This document shows positions 22,857 to 34,296 of a stretch of 64,000 nucleotides of DNA, piece by piece. Source of the stretch: Taxillus chinensis. Taxonomy: Eukaryota; Streptophyta; Magnoliopsida; Santalales; Loranthaceae. The first letter of the stretch is position 1. Each line of letters opens with the position of its first letter. The stretch lies in contig CM042089.1 of NCBI GenBank assembly GCA_023512835.1, forward strand, positions 49,995,004 to 50,059,003, written 5' to 3'. The notes beneath the pieces were generated by a model. It had not been told where the DNA came from. It saw nothing but the letters and a program-made list of their open reading frames with translations, and did not search any database. The position numbers were made by a program, and so were the translations under genes.

Positions 22857-23421
22857 GAAAATACCGAGAAGTTTGGGCTAGGCTACGTCCCTACAAAAGC
22901 TAACAGACAAAGGGAAGCTATCAACAAGAGGGAAAACAGAATAGCAAGGTTGTAGAAAAGACCAATACAAGAAGAAAGGAGGAGCTTTCCCCCCTTACAT
23001 GATACTTTTCAGAGTGAGGGGTTTATCCACAAAAGCCAAGCCGAAACTAAAGTTGGGACTGTGGCTGCACTGGACACAGACAAGCATGCACCAAGCGAGA
23101 TGGTTCAGTTGGTGCGAGAGGATCCCAACCATCCATTAAACAATTGGACCGGCCTGGACCTCCCCATAATGTAATGCTTACGGGGTCACTGGATTTAATG
23201 TATTCTATTTCAATGTCTTTTGAAGTGGTGAACATTTGTTTTTATCAAAAGCTTTTCAATAAAATGTACTTTTCTTCAAATCTTTCACGGTACATTCCAT
23301 TCATAACATATGCATATCATATTTGGTTACCAACTTGTAATTCTCTTATAAGTAGGTATCACAATGTCAATGAAAACATCGTATGCGAAAGCGAAACGAG
23401 ATGCCTAAGGTTTGACCAACT
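22857..23421 (+). other. G1 PR-RT spacer, possible intron
   Basis: No domain is readable. The second half (about 23170-23356) is T-rich and ends in CTTATAAGTAG, like a plant intron. Ogre elements are known to have an intron between PR and RT; placing it here is inference. Confidence 0.4.
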
Positions 23422-24400
23422 TTGTTAGCTACCGACATCAAGAAGAAGTTAATTGAGCTGTTAAGATGTTACATCGACGTTTTTGCATGGTCATACCAAG
23501 ATATGCCAGGATTAGACACAGATATAGTGCAACATCACATACCCGTGAAGCCAGAGTGCAAGCCAGTACAGCAGAAATTGCGAAGAATGAGACCAGAGAT
23601 GAGACTGAAGATTAAAGAAGAAGTCAACATGCAATGGGATGTAGGTTTCCTAAGTGTCTCCCACTATCCAGAATGGGTGGCCAATGTTGTACCAGTACCG
23701 AAGAAAGGAGGCAAAGTACGCATGTGTGTCGATTATAGAGATCTGAATTGGGCCAGCCCGAAGGACAACTTCCCGCTTCCTCATATTGATACCCTAGTGG
23801 ATAACACAGCAAAGCATGCCCTATTCTCATTCATGGATGGCTTCTTGGGCTACAATCAGATTCGCATGGCCCCTGAACACAAGGAGAGGACCACCTTCAC
23901 GACACTTTGGGGCACATTCTGTTATAATGTGATGTCGTTCGGTCTGAAGAACGACTGGGGCAACCTATCAGCGAGCCATGGTGACCCTATTCCATGACAT
24001 GATGCATAAAGAAGTTGAGGTTTATGTGGATGATATGATAGCTAAATCGCGGAGCACTGAAGATCACATTGAAGTACTCCGCAAGCTTTTTAACAGGCTA
24101 CGAAAATATCAACTCAAATTGAATCCCGAAAAATGCACCTTTGGAGCCATGTCGGGAAAACTGTTAGGCTTCATCGTGAGCCAAAAAGGAGTGGAAATTG
24201 ATCCAGATAAAGTTCAAGCTATCCAAGAGATGCCCCCACCACGAACCATCAAGGAGGTTAGAGGATTCCTCGGGCGATTGAATTACATTGCTCGATTCAT
24301 TTCATAATTAACAGCCACATGTGAACCAATTTTTAAGACTTTACGGAAGAATAATCCAGAAATTTGGAATGACAAATGTCAAGAAGCTTTTGACAGGATC
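23422..24400 (+). pseudogene. pol: G1 reverse transcriptase
   Basis: Gypsy RT readable from LLRCYIDVFAWSYQDMPGLD, through RMCVDYRDLNWASPKDNFPL and FSFMDGFLGYNQIRMAPEH, to YVDDMIAKSR (near 24026-24055) and VRGFLGRLNYIARFIS. A frame change lies near 23950, just upstream of the FHDMMHKEVEV segment, and a stop at 24305-24307. All core motifs are visible, but no single open frame covers the domain. Confidence 0.92.
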
Positions 24401-24937
24401 AAACAATATCTGTCCAATCCACCTGTTTTGGTCCCACCAGTACCAGACATACCTTTGATCTTATACTTGACTGTCCAAGGGTCCTCAATGGGTTTCTTCT
24501 TGGGGCAACATGATTCTACAAGCAAGAAGGAGCATGGAATTTATTATCTGATCAAGAAGTTTACCATCAATGAAACGAATTACACACCATTGGAAAACAT
24601 GTTGTGCCCTTGTTTGGATAACAAGACGATTGAGGCAATACACTCTTTATCATACCACATGGCTGATTTCGAGGCATGATCCACTCAAATATCTCTTGGA
24701 AAAGCCATCCATCCCTGGAAGAATTACCAAATGGTAATTGGTCCTATCGGAATATGATATCATTTATGTGCCTCAAAAAGCCATCAAAGGGAGTACAATA
24801 GCTGATTACTTGGCAGACATAGCACTAGAAGATTACGAGCCTATGACTGTTGGATTTCCAGAAGAGCACATCAACATTCTCACGGCCGAAATATCAGACA
24901 TATGGATGATGTGGTTTGATGGAGCCTCTAGTCTCTA
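24401..24937 (+). pseudogene. pol: G1 first RNase H and connection
   Basis: The RNase H-type segment after RT (LVPPVPDIPLILYLTVQGSS, KEHGIYYLIKKFTINETNYT) is altered: no acidic catalytic residues are obvious, as in Tat elements whose first RNase H is degenerate. After a stop at 24677-24679 the tether reads VLSEYDIIYVPQKAIKGSTI. It leads into the second RNase H. Confidence 0.78.
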
Positions 24938-25287
24938 AGGTCATGGTGTTGGGGCCATCCTGATATCCCCAAAAGGTGAACATTTCCCCATGACGGCAAA
25001 GCAAACCTTCCCTTGTACAAACAATGTAGTAGAATATAAGGCTTGTGTGATGGGACTTCAAGAAGCATTTAACAAAGGAATCAAAAAAATTACGAGTGTT
25101 CGGTGATTCGGCACTCATCATTTTTCAAGTAAGGGGTGAATGGGAGACTCGAAACCACAAACTAATCCCCTATCGGGAGTATGTTACAGAGTTAGCCGAG
25201 CAATTCGAAGACATCACGTTTGAGTATATGCCCAGGGAATACAATCAGCTTCCTGATGCACTGGCTACTCTAGCCTCCCTCCTTTGA
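24890..25287 (+). pseudogene. pol: G1 second (archaeal-type) RNase H
   Basis: Motif WMMWFDGASS near 24900-24930, then GHGVGAILISPKGEHF, NNVVEYKACVMGLQ, VFGDSALIIFQVRGEW and ITFEYMPREYNQLPDALA. This aRNase H is the diagnostic extra domain of Tat/Ogre elements. Breaks: TAA 24936-24938 and a frame change near 25092. It would degrade RNA in the RNA-DNA hybrid. Confidence 0.88.
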
Positions 25288-25407
25288 CTAGACACAACAT
25301 TGGAAGTCCAATCTTTTGATATCCGTATACAAGATGCTCCTGCACATTGCATGGCCATTGAAGGAAATACTGAAGAAAAACCTTGGTTTGGTGACAACAA
25401 ATAGTAT

Positions 25408-26631
25408 TTGCTTAAGCAAGAATACCCAGCAGAGGCCTCTGAGTCTGATAAAGGGAATATCCGAAGGTCGGCGTCTAACTACTACCTTGATGGTCCCGTT
25501 CTATATAAGAGAAACTATGACATGGTGTTATTGCGGTGTGTGGCAAAAGAAGAGTTAAAACAGATAATGAAAGAAGTGCACGAAGGAGAATGCGGTTCAC
25601 ACGCAAATGGACATGCATTAACAAGGCAAATCATGCGAATGGGCTATTATTGGGTAACCATGGAGAAAGATTGTATTGAATATGTGCGCAAATGCCTCAA
25701 GTGTCAAATTTACGGCGATAAAATCCAAGTACCGCCATCTGGACTGCATGTGATGGTTTCCCCGTGGCCATTTTCGATTTGGGGCATCGACGTTATCGGA
25801 CCAATCTCGCCAAAATCTTCCAATGGTCACCGCTTCATCTTAGTGGCCATCGATTACTTTACCAAGTGGGTAGAAGCAGCATCATATGCCAATGTCACAC
25901 AAGCTGTGGTACTTAGATTTATGCGAAATAACATTATATGCCGCTATGGACTTCCTGAGCAGATCATAATAGACAATGCTGCCAATTTGAACAGTCGGGT
26001 GATGGGTAAGTTGTGCGAAACATACAAAATCCAACACCGAAACTCGACTCCCTATCGCCCCAAAATGAATGGAGCAGTTGAAGCGGCCAATAAGAACATC
26101 AAGAACATTATCAGAAAGATAATTGAGACATACAAAGATTGGCATGAGAAGCTACCATATGCTTTGCATGCTTATCGTACCTCAGTGCGAACATCAACTG
26201 GGGCAACTCCATTTTCTTTGGTCTACGGCATGGAAGCAGTTCTACCTATTGAAGTGGAGATACCTTCCCTCTGAGTACTCAAGGATACTCAGCTTGAAGA
26301 AGCAGAATGGGCCCAAAGTCGTTATGAGTAGTTGAATTTAATTGAGGGCAAATGCTTAGCAGCTGTTTGCAGAGGACAGCTATATCAACAGAGAATGATG
26401 AACAACTACAACAAAAAGGTGAAGCCCAGAAGCTTTCAAGCAGGTGACCTCGTCCTCAAGAAGATTTTACCAATTCAACATGACCATAGAGGCAAGTGGA
26501 CTCCTAATTATGAAGGCTCATATGTGGTGAAAAAAGCATTCTCAGGAGGTGCCTTAATCCTTGCCAGAATGGATGGGGATGAGCTCCCTAACCCGGTGAA
26601 TAGCGATGCGGTGAAAAAGTTCCATGCTTAA
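25408..26631 (+). pseudogene. pol: G1 integrase
   Basis: HHCC-like N-terminus (HEGECGSHANGHALTRQIMR; CLKCQ), then the catalytic core: Asp in WGIDVIGP, Asp in IIDNAANLN, Glu in NGAVEAANKNI. The core is open over 288 codons to TGA 26272-26274. The C-terminal part (NYNKKVKPRSFQAGDLVL; YEGSYVVKKAFSGGALIL) follows in another frame to 26631. It inserts the cDNA into the genome. No chromodomain is visible, consistent with the Tat branch. Confidence 0.92.
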
Positions 26632-28752
26632 CTCTCATACCTCTCAACAAGATTCTCATTCCTGCAATGAGCGGACTTGGTGAAAACCCGAAAGGGCACC
26701 AAGGGTAAAATACAAAGCTCTAACAAAAGACAAAGAAGCAAGCAAAGGTGGACTTGGTGAAAACCCAAAAGGGCACCAAGGGTAAAATACAGAGCCAACG
26801 ACAAATCCTGAAGGGTGAAAGTAGATGGAATCCAAGGATCAGGGCCACCTAAAAAAGGGTCCTTTGCAAACAAGTGGAAACAGTGTCACCTAAAGACGGC
26901 AGCTGTAAACGGTGGTAGACTTGGTCAAACCTAAGGCACACTCGAATCAAATTTGTATATTATGATTTTTAAAGACTTGTAATTCTGTTTATCAGATTAT
27001 AATAATAGGGCACCTTTTATGATACACATGTTTTGTGGGATCAAACCAGCAAAATCCCGTTCTATATCCTTAATCATATTTTATCATCTTCATTTCACAT
27101 TTAAGTAGAATATCTTAAATCCCAGTAAGCTCTTTTAGCATTGCCTTATGAGTAGGGTCAAGCTCAAAATCCCCAAACAAATTAAGTCCCCAACTTAGAG
27201 TACTCATATCTCCACAGAATATCACTATCCCCAGAGAAGCCGTCAAGTCAAGTTCCTCAATATGGCGAAGCTAAATTTAACAGACCCTTCATGCACAAAA
27301 GGGAGTTCCCCAGCAAAGATAGAACGGACTCCCCATCCAAAGAGAAAATTGTTCCCCAATAAGTTGAATGTTAGCCAACCACTCCAACAGCATTGAGATA
27401 AATCTCTAGTCCTGGCCAAACCCTCAGTGATACATCATATTACGTTCGATGCATACATCACATCGCATCATATGGCATCATATGGCATCATATGGCACCA
27501 CAGGTTAAGGTTTATGCATCCCCGCATATAGCACATTGCAGTCCATGCATCATTTGCATACATTCAGCATACTCTGTAATTTCAGGAATGTTGCCGCCTC
27601 TGAAGATCTTAGGAGCTCATACTCAGCAAGCTTCTCATCAAGCTATCCTAGCTTTCTTTGTTCAACTGTACAACTATTTCTTTGCAATTTGCCCAAGCTC
27701 TAAACGCATCCTTTTGGCACTTGAACAAACTTTTTCTCCTTTTGGGTCATCTCGTAGAGCGATCTCCTTGAGTGAACTCATAGAGGGAGCCTAGATTGGG
27801 TTACTTCCCAAACTCACCAATTCCCTAAAGCATTTCCCCCAAATACCAATTGATGTCTCCAACAAGTCTTTCCAGTTTAAGCCTATCGTTGCTGTGGACT
27901 TTCCATTTTCAATTCGAGCCTATCGTTGCTGTGGGCCTTTCAATTTTCACTTCAAGCCTATCGTTACTGTAGGCTTTCCATTTTCAATTCGAGCCTATCA
28001 TTGCTGTGGGCCTTTCATTTTTTAGTTCATGCCTATCGTTGCTGTGGGCTTTTCCATTTTCAATTCAAGCCTATCGTTGCTGTGGGCTTTCCATTTTTAA
28101 TTCAAGCTTATCGTTGTTGTGGGCCTTTCAATTTTTAGTTCACGCCTATCGTTGCTGTGGGTTTTTCCATTTTCAATTCAAGCCTATCGTTGCTGTGGGC
28201 TTTCCATTTTCAATTCGAGTCTATCGTTGCTGTGGGCCTTTCAATTTTTAGTTCACGCCCATCATTGCTGTGGGCCTTTTCCATTTTTCAGTTCAAGCCT
28301 ATCATTGCTGTGGGCTTTGCATTTTCAACTCAAGTTTATCGTTGTCGTAGGCTTTCTTTTTCAGTTCAAGCCTATCATTGCTGTGGGCTTTCCATTTTTC
28401 CATTCACGCCTATCATTGCTGTGGATTTTTCATTTTTCAGTTCAAGCCTATCATTTCTGTGAGCTTTTCATTTTTAACCAAAGTCTATCGTTGTGGTAGG
28501 CTCTCTTTTTCAGTTCAAGCCTGTCATTGTTGTAGGCTTTCAATCTCCAGTATCTTTACATCGAAGGCAGCCTTAGATGCCTCATCAAAGTATTATCCAA
28601 GTCCACCGACCTGTGCAGCCCCTTTTCCCTCTCGGGGAGACCCAAATATCGCATTCTACTCTTCCTCTGTGCTAGGTAAGTCAGGTAAGTGCTCCAACCC
28701 GTCCAAAATGACTCTCTTTTATCTTTGTACGCTATTTGTATACAAACGGTAC
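26632..28752 (+). other. G1 long 3' noncoding region
   Basis: About 2.1 kb without a gene. It holds two copies of a GGACTTGGTGAAAACCC-GGGCACCAAGGGTAAAATAC block (26672 and 26750), a CATCATATGG-type short repeat near 27462-27495, and the 38-bp minisatellite listed next. The ORF at 27492-27794 is not convincing. Confidence 0.75.
27880..28540 (+). repeat. 37-38-bp minisatellite in G1 3' region
   Basis: About 18 diverged copies of a unit containing GCCTATCGTTGCTGTGGGC and a T-rich second half. Because the units lack stops, they yield open frames in all + frames with repeated SLLWAF / AYRCCG peptides; these are not taken as genes. A related Tat/Ogre tail fragment lies at 47275-47773. Confidence 0.92.
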
Positions 28753-28767
28753 ACAAAGAGGGGCAGC
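28753..28767 (+). other. Polypurine tract of G1
   Basis: ACAAAGAGGGGCAGC lies directly upstream of the TGTTGG start of the 3' LTR. Confidence 0.85.
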
Positions 28768-31357
28768 TGTTGGACCCCATTTTGTCTGGGTTGGACATAC
28801 TAACCTCATTTGATATATATACCTTTTTTGCCCATGCCATATACCTTGTTGAACAGGTCCTTAGAGATTCCCTGCGATTTGCACAAGATGGATGCATTGA
28901 CACGAATCGGGAAGCCCAAAATGGATAACCATTGCTACAAGTCCCTGAAGTACCCCAAGACCAATACCAGGGGATAGAGGAGGAAATTTGGAGAATAATG
29001 CACTTGACTGAGCTCAATTCCGATGAAAAACGAAGAAGTTATGGCCAAAAAGAAAAAAGTCAAACTTGCCAAAAGACGGTAAATGCCCCTAGTCAAACTG
29101 TCCGAAAAAGTGATCCTGCGAAATTCTCGAAACATCTATTTAAGCAAATACGAGTCTTCCTAAACAATCCCCAAAAGGTCGTCCATTTTCGCATTTTGGG
29201 TGGGGGTAAAAAGGTAATTAAAAAACTTGACTCGTAGCCTCGAAGTGTTGGCAGGTCGAAGTTTGAAGACTCGAAGCCTCGAAGACTCGAAGCCTTGAAG
29301 ACTCGAAGCCTCGAAGACTCGAAGCCTCGAAGCCTCGAAGACTCCAAGCCTCGAAAACTCAAAGCCTCGAAGCCTCGAAGCCTGTAAGCCTGCCGACACT
29401 CCGACCTGCTGACACTTCGACCCGTTGACCATTGACCTTCGACCCTACCGACACTTCGACCTGTTGACCGTTGACCTTCGACCCATCGACCTTCGACTCA
29501 CCAACCTTCGACCCGTTGACCATTGACCTTCGACCCTGCCAACACTTTGACCCTTTGACTCGTTGACCTTCGCTGTTTGGCTTCTTTCGCTGGCTCTCTC
29601 CCTAGCTACTCATGGGACATGTTTTAATGAGCTAGCCATCTGACAGAACCGTTTTTCAACGCTTGTCGGTCACATGTGTTAAATGGAAACTTAAAAAAGG
29701 ACAGTCACGAGCTGCACAGGTCGCCAGACCACCCGACCACGCACAGAATCTGGAAATAAAAATACTGCATCAATAATACAGCATTAAATGCTGCAATCAA
29801 TGCAATCCAGCAAAATCCTTTAAAATGCAGTCTTCTGTTCAGGCGAAAGGAGTTCAAAAAAGAGAAAAACAGAGAGAGATTACGCCCAAGCTTCTTCCCT
29901 GCGAAAAAAAAAAAACAAGAGAGATCAGCCCCAGGAAAAAGAAGAGAAGGATTGACACACAAAAAAATCGCCCAACTCTCTCCCTTTCCCAAAACCAAAA
30001 TCGCCCCTCTTTCCCTCTTTCTTGTTTCAGCTCCCTTTTTCCCAGAAAACGAAAACACAAAAACAACCCAGTTCTGCCCCCTTCCTCTTACGTTTTCATA
30101 AAAAAAAGACATAAAAAAAACAATTCTTCTTCATTTCCCTATTTCTTACGCCCACCTTCTTTATTCCCAGTCACCAAAAATCTCAAACCCAAAAAATACG
30201 TCACTCCAGTCCTCCAAATACTAGGAAATCTTTTTCACAAATCTCATTACAGATTTGTTGGTTCAATTGGAGCAGGCGACTATAGGCGTGGACGGGATTC
30301 ACGCAGCAGTCCGGTATTCGAAGCTCTAAAGTCGGTTCTATAATCCTAGTCAATTTCTGTCATTTATTATTTCTTAGCTTATTTATCTTTATATTAGATG
30401 TAATTCTTAATTTTTTCCTGTATATTTTCTTTCTTTTTTTCAGTTGTTGTTCTGTGTTGTATTTCCCTTGTATTTCGTTTTTTTTCTGTATATATTGTAT
30501 GCTGTAATATGTAAAGAATAGTAGTAAAAAAAAGTGAGAGCAAAAAAAAAAAGGAATGAAAAAAAAAAGCAAAAAGAGAGAGGGTGGCTTCGTTTTTTAT
30601 GTTATTGTATGTCACAATCACACGATTCACGTTTTATTCGGATATGCATATGTTTTGATATGGCCAATTCTTAAACAAAAAAAAAACAACAACAAAAAAG
30701 GGGAACAAACAAAAAAAACAAAAACAAAATGTTTCCACAAAATATCTTCTACAACGTTTTCAATAAAAGGTTTTTTAAATGTTTTCAAAAATGTCTCCTT
30801 AAAAAAAGAAAAATAAAACAAAAACAAAACGTTTCTTTTAGCAAAACACAAAAACCCATAAATGTTTTCTAACCCAAAAAACCAAAAAAAAAAGAAAAAA
30901 AATATTTCCATTTTTTGGACTTCAAAATAAAACAAAAAACCAAAACAAACCCCTAGGATCTCATTCCTCACTTCAAACAAAAAACCAAAACTTTTAGGAT
31001 TCCCTTTAGAAATTTAGGGTAAATCCATTTTAACCATAACTTCAACAAATAACTTAGTTAAATAAAAATTATAGACTTTTTAGGAAATTTAACCCCATCA
31101 TAGTAGTATAAATAAAATAGAAAACCTCATCCTCCGAAAAAAGATACCGAAAGGGCGTTGTAGGGGTGCTAATCCTTCCCTACACGTAACCAACTCCCAA
31201 ACCCTTCTCTGATAACGCAGACTACACCTTTAAACTACTCAAAGTAGAGGGTATCCAACTGTACCCCAAAAACAGTTGGTGGTGACTCTAAATTTTCTCA
31301 CCATTGGTTTAGTTTTAGCCCACCCGAAACGCACCCGGACGAAAACCGGTGATGACA
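28768..31357 (+). repeat. 3' LTR of G1 (TGTTGGACCCC...GATGACA)
   Basis: 2590 bp with TGT/ACA ends. The last 1.9 kb closely matches 11523-13408. It holds an octamer array (29230-29395), a GACCTTCGACCC-type array (29395-29575), and A-rich stretches at 29905-30130 and 30530-30900. It is followed by CCATT and then Athila ORF3. The solo LTR at 55386-58531 is a diverged relative in reverse orientation. Confidence 0.93.
29230..29575. repeat. CTCGAAGA/CTCGAAGC octamer array and GACCTTCGACC array in G1 LTR
   Basis: About 20 units of an 8-bp repeat built on CTCGAAG, followed by irregular GTTGACC/CTTCGACCC units. The 5' LTR retains only the second array because copia A cut it. The reverse-oriented relative has GGCTTCGA octamers at 57790-57990. 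Confidence 0.9.
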
Positions 31358-32542
31358 CCATTCATGCGTTGACGTAGAACAGTTTCAGACAAGGGGTGCT
31401 CGTATAACTCGCACAACATAATAGACGTGTACTGGCCCAATGGATAATCATGAGGCTCAGCCTCCACTACGAATCGCATGGTCCTGCAAAACAAATCGAC
31501 ATCATCTATGAATAAAAATTCATCACCTGCGATGCGACGTAGGAAGTCGGATGTGAAGACATCCATGTCCCTTGCAAAACGAGCTAGCAGCATTGTAGGG
31601 TCAATGAAACTTGCAAATGCCTCTTGAGCTGCCGTAGAAGAAATAGCCGGATTGATCCGCAGATGCACCGGCTCGCCAAGGAAGATCTTGAGGTTCTGCT
31701 GGCATATAAGGTCCCCATGAAATAGGTTGCACAATAGGCACAATGGCCTGAGAATAGGAAGGATCCACAAAGGGATCAAATGATGAGTATTGTGGTTCCG
31801 GCGTAGCGTCCTGCTGAAATGGAGGATAATCAATGTACTCCCCAGATGGCCCTGGTGGAGGGTACTCTTCTTGGGCAGGGTAGGAATTAGCGTATGCTAC
31901 AGGTATTGGAGTAGAGTCCTCATGTGCTGGAGGTACATCCTCAGCAGATATCTCCACCACTGGAGATTTTTTTGACTTTTGCTTGTTGCTCAAGGCCCTC
32001 CAAATTTTTCCCAGAACTCCTTTTATTTCCTTGTTGTCTCTCTTTAGCACTTCTACTGCGTGCGTTGTTCCAGCTTGATCCCTTCTTAGCTCTTGAGTTT
32101 CTTGCCTCCATGCATCATGAGAGGTAGTAGCAGGAGCTGCTGGAGCTTCCCATGCCTTTGTTGATGGTCTAGAATTGGACTGCTGATCTTACGAAATAAG
32201 TGCCATTAACTCAGTAAATTGGGCACCATTGATGTGACCATTTGTGAATGCCCAATTTATAACTTCCACCTCACTAACCACTTGGCCACTAATACATTGA
32301 AAGAAGTTGAAAACATCTTCCTTATACACATTAAACTGCATGTACATGGCAGTGAGCCTGAAGAGGGTCTGCTTTCTTTCATCTAATGGGGTGGAGGTGT
32401 CTCGCGCAACAAACTCAGTGGGTCTCTCCATATGAACACTGTGCCTTGATGGCTGTGGTTCAGCTTGGGGAACATTCCCCCAGTTGCTTCTAGAGCTTAC
32501 CCCTAAACCTCCTTCTGGTTGCAATATTCTCAAAAGCTGCTG
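31358..32542 (-). pseudogene. Athila ORF3 (env-like position), downstream part
   Basis: Continues ORF3 beyond the G2 insertion. It reads RILQPEGGLGVSSRSNWG, then FRLTAMYMQFNVYKEDVFNF, a stop near 32188, a probable coiled coil (LKRDNKEIKGVLGKIWRALS), a Pro/Tyr-rich linker, a frame change near 31640-31720, then EPVHLRINPAISSTAAQEAF to LSETVLRQRM at the G1 junction. The position after INT is that of the Athila env-like gene, but no signal peptide or membrane span is evident. Function unknown. Confidence 0.75.
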
Positions 32543-34281
32543 TGTAAGGACCCGTACCTTGAGTTAGTCAGTTTTGCCTCCTGAGTAGAGTTTTTCTAGA
32601 TTTTGACCTAGTAAATGGACTCCAATGAATTCACGTGCAAAAGGAAAGATGCTTAGAATGGTGTCCTCTATCTACCACAGAAGTTTCAGGCCAAATGGAC
32701 ATGTATGTGAGGTGCACGTGATATGGGTCCAATTCACGTGCAAGGGTGGTTGTCTTCTAAATGATGCAAGGAGGCTAGGGGTGAAGTTTGAGAGCATTTG
32801 GAGTGCATATGGAGTTGCACGTGAATTGGGGAATTCACGTGCAAATTGGCGTGCAGGCATATTTTTGCATGGTTCCCTTGGTTTTGTCATTCTAATGAAC
32901 TTTCTCCAAAGGACCATGTTGAAATTCTGAGTATTTTGGCCTATATGGGTGCGGAAAGGTGCTAACTTGTGTGATCAAAACTACGTCGTTTTGATGCTGG
33001 GATTCACTTAATCAAAACTACGTCGTTTTGATGTTGTGTTGTCTATATAAGGAGGAGAAGCTCTCTGTTTTAGGTTTAGGGTTCTCTTCAAGTTCTCTGC
33101 GGCCGTCGTAGAGAGAGAGAGAGAGCTAGAGAGAGAGAAGGAAGGGGAGTTGCTTGGTTCGTTCACGGAGCATCTTGCGTGGGGAGGACGGCGTTTAGCG
33201 CGGGAGCAAGGAAGATCTGTTTTAAGGTAGGGATTCTGTTCTTCCTAAGTCCTCCTCTGTCCTAGGGTCCTAGGGCAGAATATGAGTTATATCTGTTATA
33301 TTATTTATATGTAAATTCATATAGGTGTGATCTCCTATATGAATGTTGGCCTTCAATGGCGTGTTGTTTGGATATATGTATATATGCCTGCCAAGTGTTT
33401 GAAATTATGTCTGTGAGCGTGCATGTTATGTGTTTGAGGTAATGCCTGTGAGGCTTTGCATGTTATGTGTTTGAGGTAATGCCTGTGAGGCTTTGCATGT
33501 TATGTGTTTGAGGTAATGCCTGTGAGGCCACGCACGTCAAGTGTGTTAGATTATGTCCGTGTGTGCTGGGTTTATGAGCTTGTGGATATATGCATGCTAA
33601 GTGTTCGATGTTATTCCTGTGTGACTAAGCATACTAAGTGTTTGATGTTATGCCTGTATGGCCATGTGCTGCTGCGTGTTTGCTTGTACACCCGGTGGTC
33701 GTGGAAGCCTGGGACCGTTTTGTGGAACCCGGTGGCTATGGAAGCCTGGGGACTGTTCTTGAAACCCGGTGGTCGTGGAAGCCTGGGAGTGTTTATGTAC
33801 CAGTCCATGTATGATTGTGTTTCTTTGTTATAGCCTGTAACTATATCTGGTGGAATAATTGTATCACGACACACGCACTTGTACACGAGGCATGTAGATG
33901 TTAGGTGCATGGGATGGGTTGGGGAGACATGATCCCTAGCGAGTTGTGGTTGCTCACCCCTCCTACCATGTTGTTTTCTTTATAGGAACCTACAGGCGTT
34001 AGGTGGGACCCCAAGGTGGAAGACCTTATTTACTTTACTGTTTATGTTATTTTTTTTATGGGAACTGATGTAACCCCAATGGGGATGGATTGAAAGGAGG
34101 ACTTTGTAATAAAGACTGATTTGGTTTGTGGACTGCTTTGATGGACTTTATATTTCTTGAATGTGTTGTGAATGTTTAAAATGTTAAATTCTTGATTTGT
34201 ATCCTAACCCCTTTGCCCTCCGTGTGGGTAAAAGGGGAGTCACGTACCGGTTTCCTCGGGTTGGAAATCCGGGGCGTGACA
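32543..34281 (+). repeat. 5' LTR of G2
   Basis: 1739 bp, TGTAAGGACCCG to GGGGCGTGACA. Contains paired palindromes, TATA box, GA-rich leader, and a 37-bp minisatellite starting at 33421, 33458 and 33495. Almost the same as 39846-41576. Confidence 0.96.
32974..33050 (+). promoter_or_regulatory. Paired palindromes plus TATA box, G2 5' LTR
   Basis: Two 22-bp palindromic elements with arms ATCAAAAC/GTTTTGAT around TACGTC at 32974-32995 and 33011-33032, and TATATAA at 33044-33050. The central ACGT is the core bound by plant bZIP factors; binding is inference. Confidence 0.72.
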
Positions 34282-34284
34282 ATA

Positions 34285-34296
34285 TGGTATCGAGCA
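34285..34296 (+). other. Primer-binding site of G2
   Basis: TGGTATCGAGCA starts three bases after the LTR end. It resembles the tRNA-Met complementary PBS, with changes in its distal part. Confidence 0.75.

Larger units (their letters stand above)
11523..31357 (+). mobile_element. Ty3/gypsy Tat/Ogre-type element G1
   Basis: Order: 5' LTR remainder, PBS, extra ORF, gag, PR, RT, RNase H, second RNase H, INT, tandem-repeat 3' region, PPT, 3' LTR. RT before INT is the gypsy order. A second RNase H and an ORF before gag are hallmarks of the Tat/Ogre branch. The front part of its 5' LTR lies beyond copia A, outside the window. Solo LTRs S1 and S2 interrupt it. The 3' flank (CCATT at 31358) is Athila ORF3, so G1 inserted into Athila. 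Confidence 0.9.

Noticed and set aside
27926..28803. Several overlapping open frames of 70-140 codons with repeated SLLWAF-type peptides
   Set aside because: They are the 37-38-bp minisatellite read in three frames; repeats without stops make long frames in all of them.
31315..31833. 172-codon minus-strand frame as one protein
   Set aside because: Its last 14 or so codons come from the G1 LTR and its first part is out of frame with ORF3; only the middle is Athila ORF3.
32625..32930. 101-codon open frame, repeated exactly at 39928-40233
   Set aside because: Identical because it lies in the two LTRs of G2, upstream of the TATA box; not a gene.
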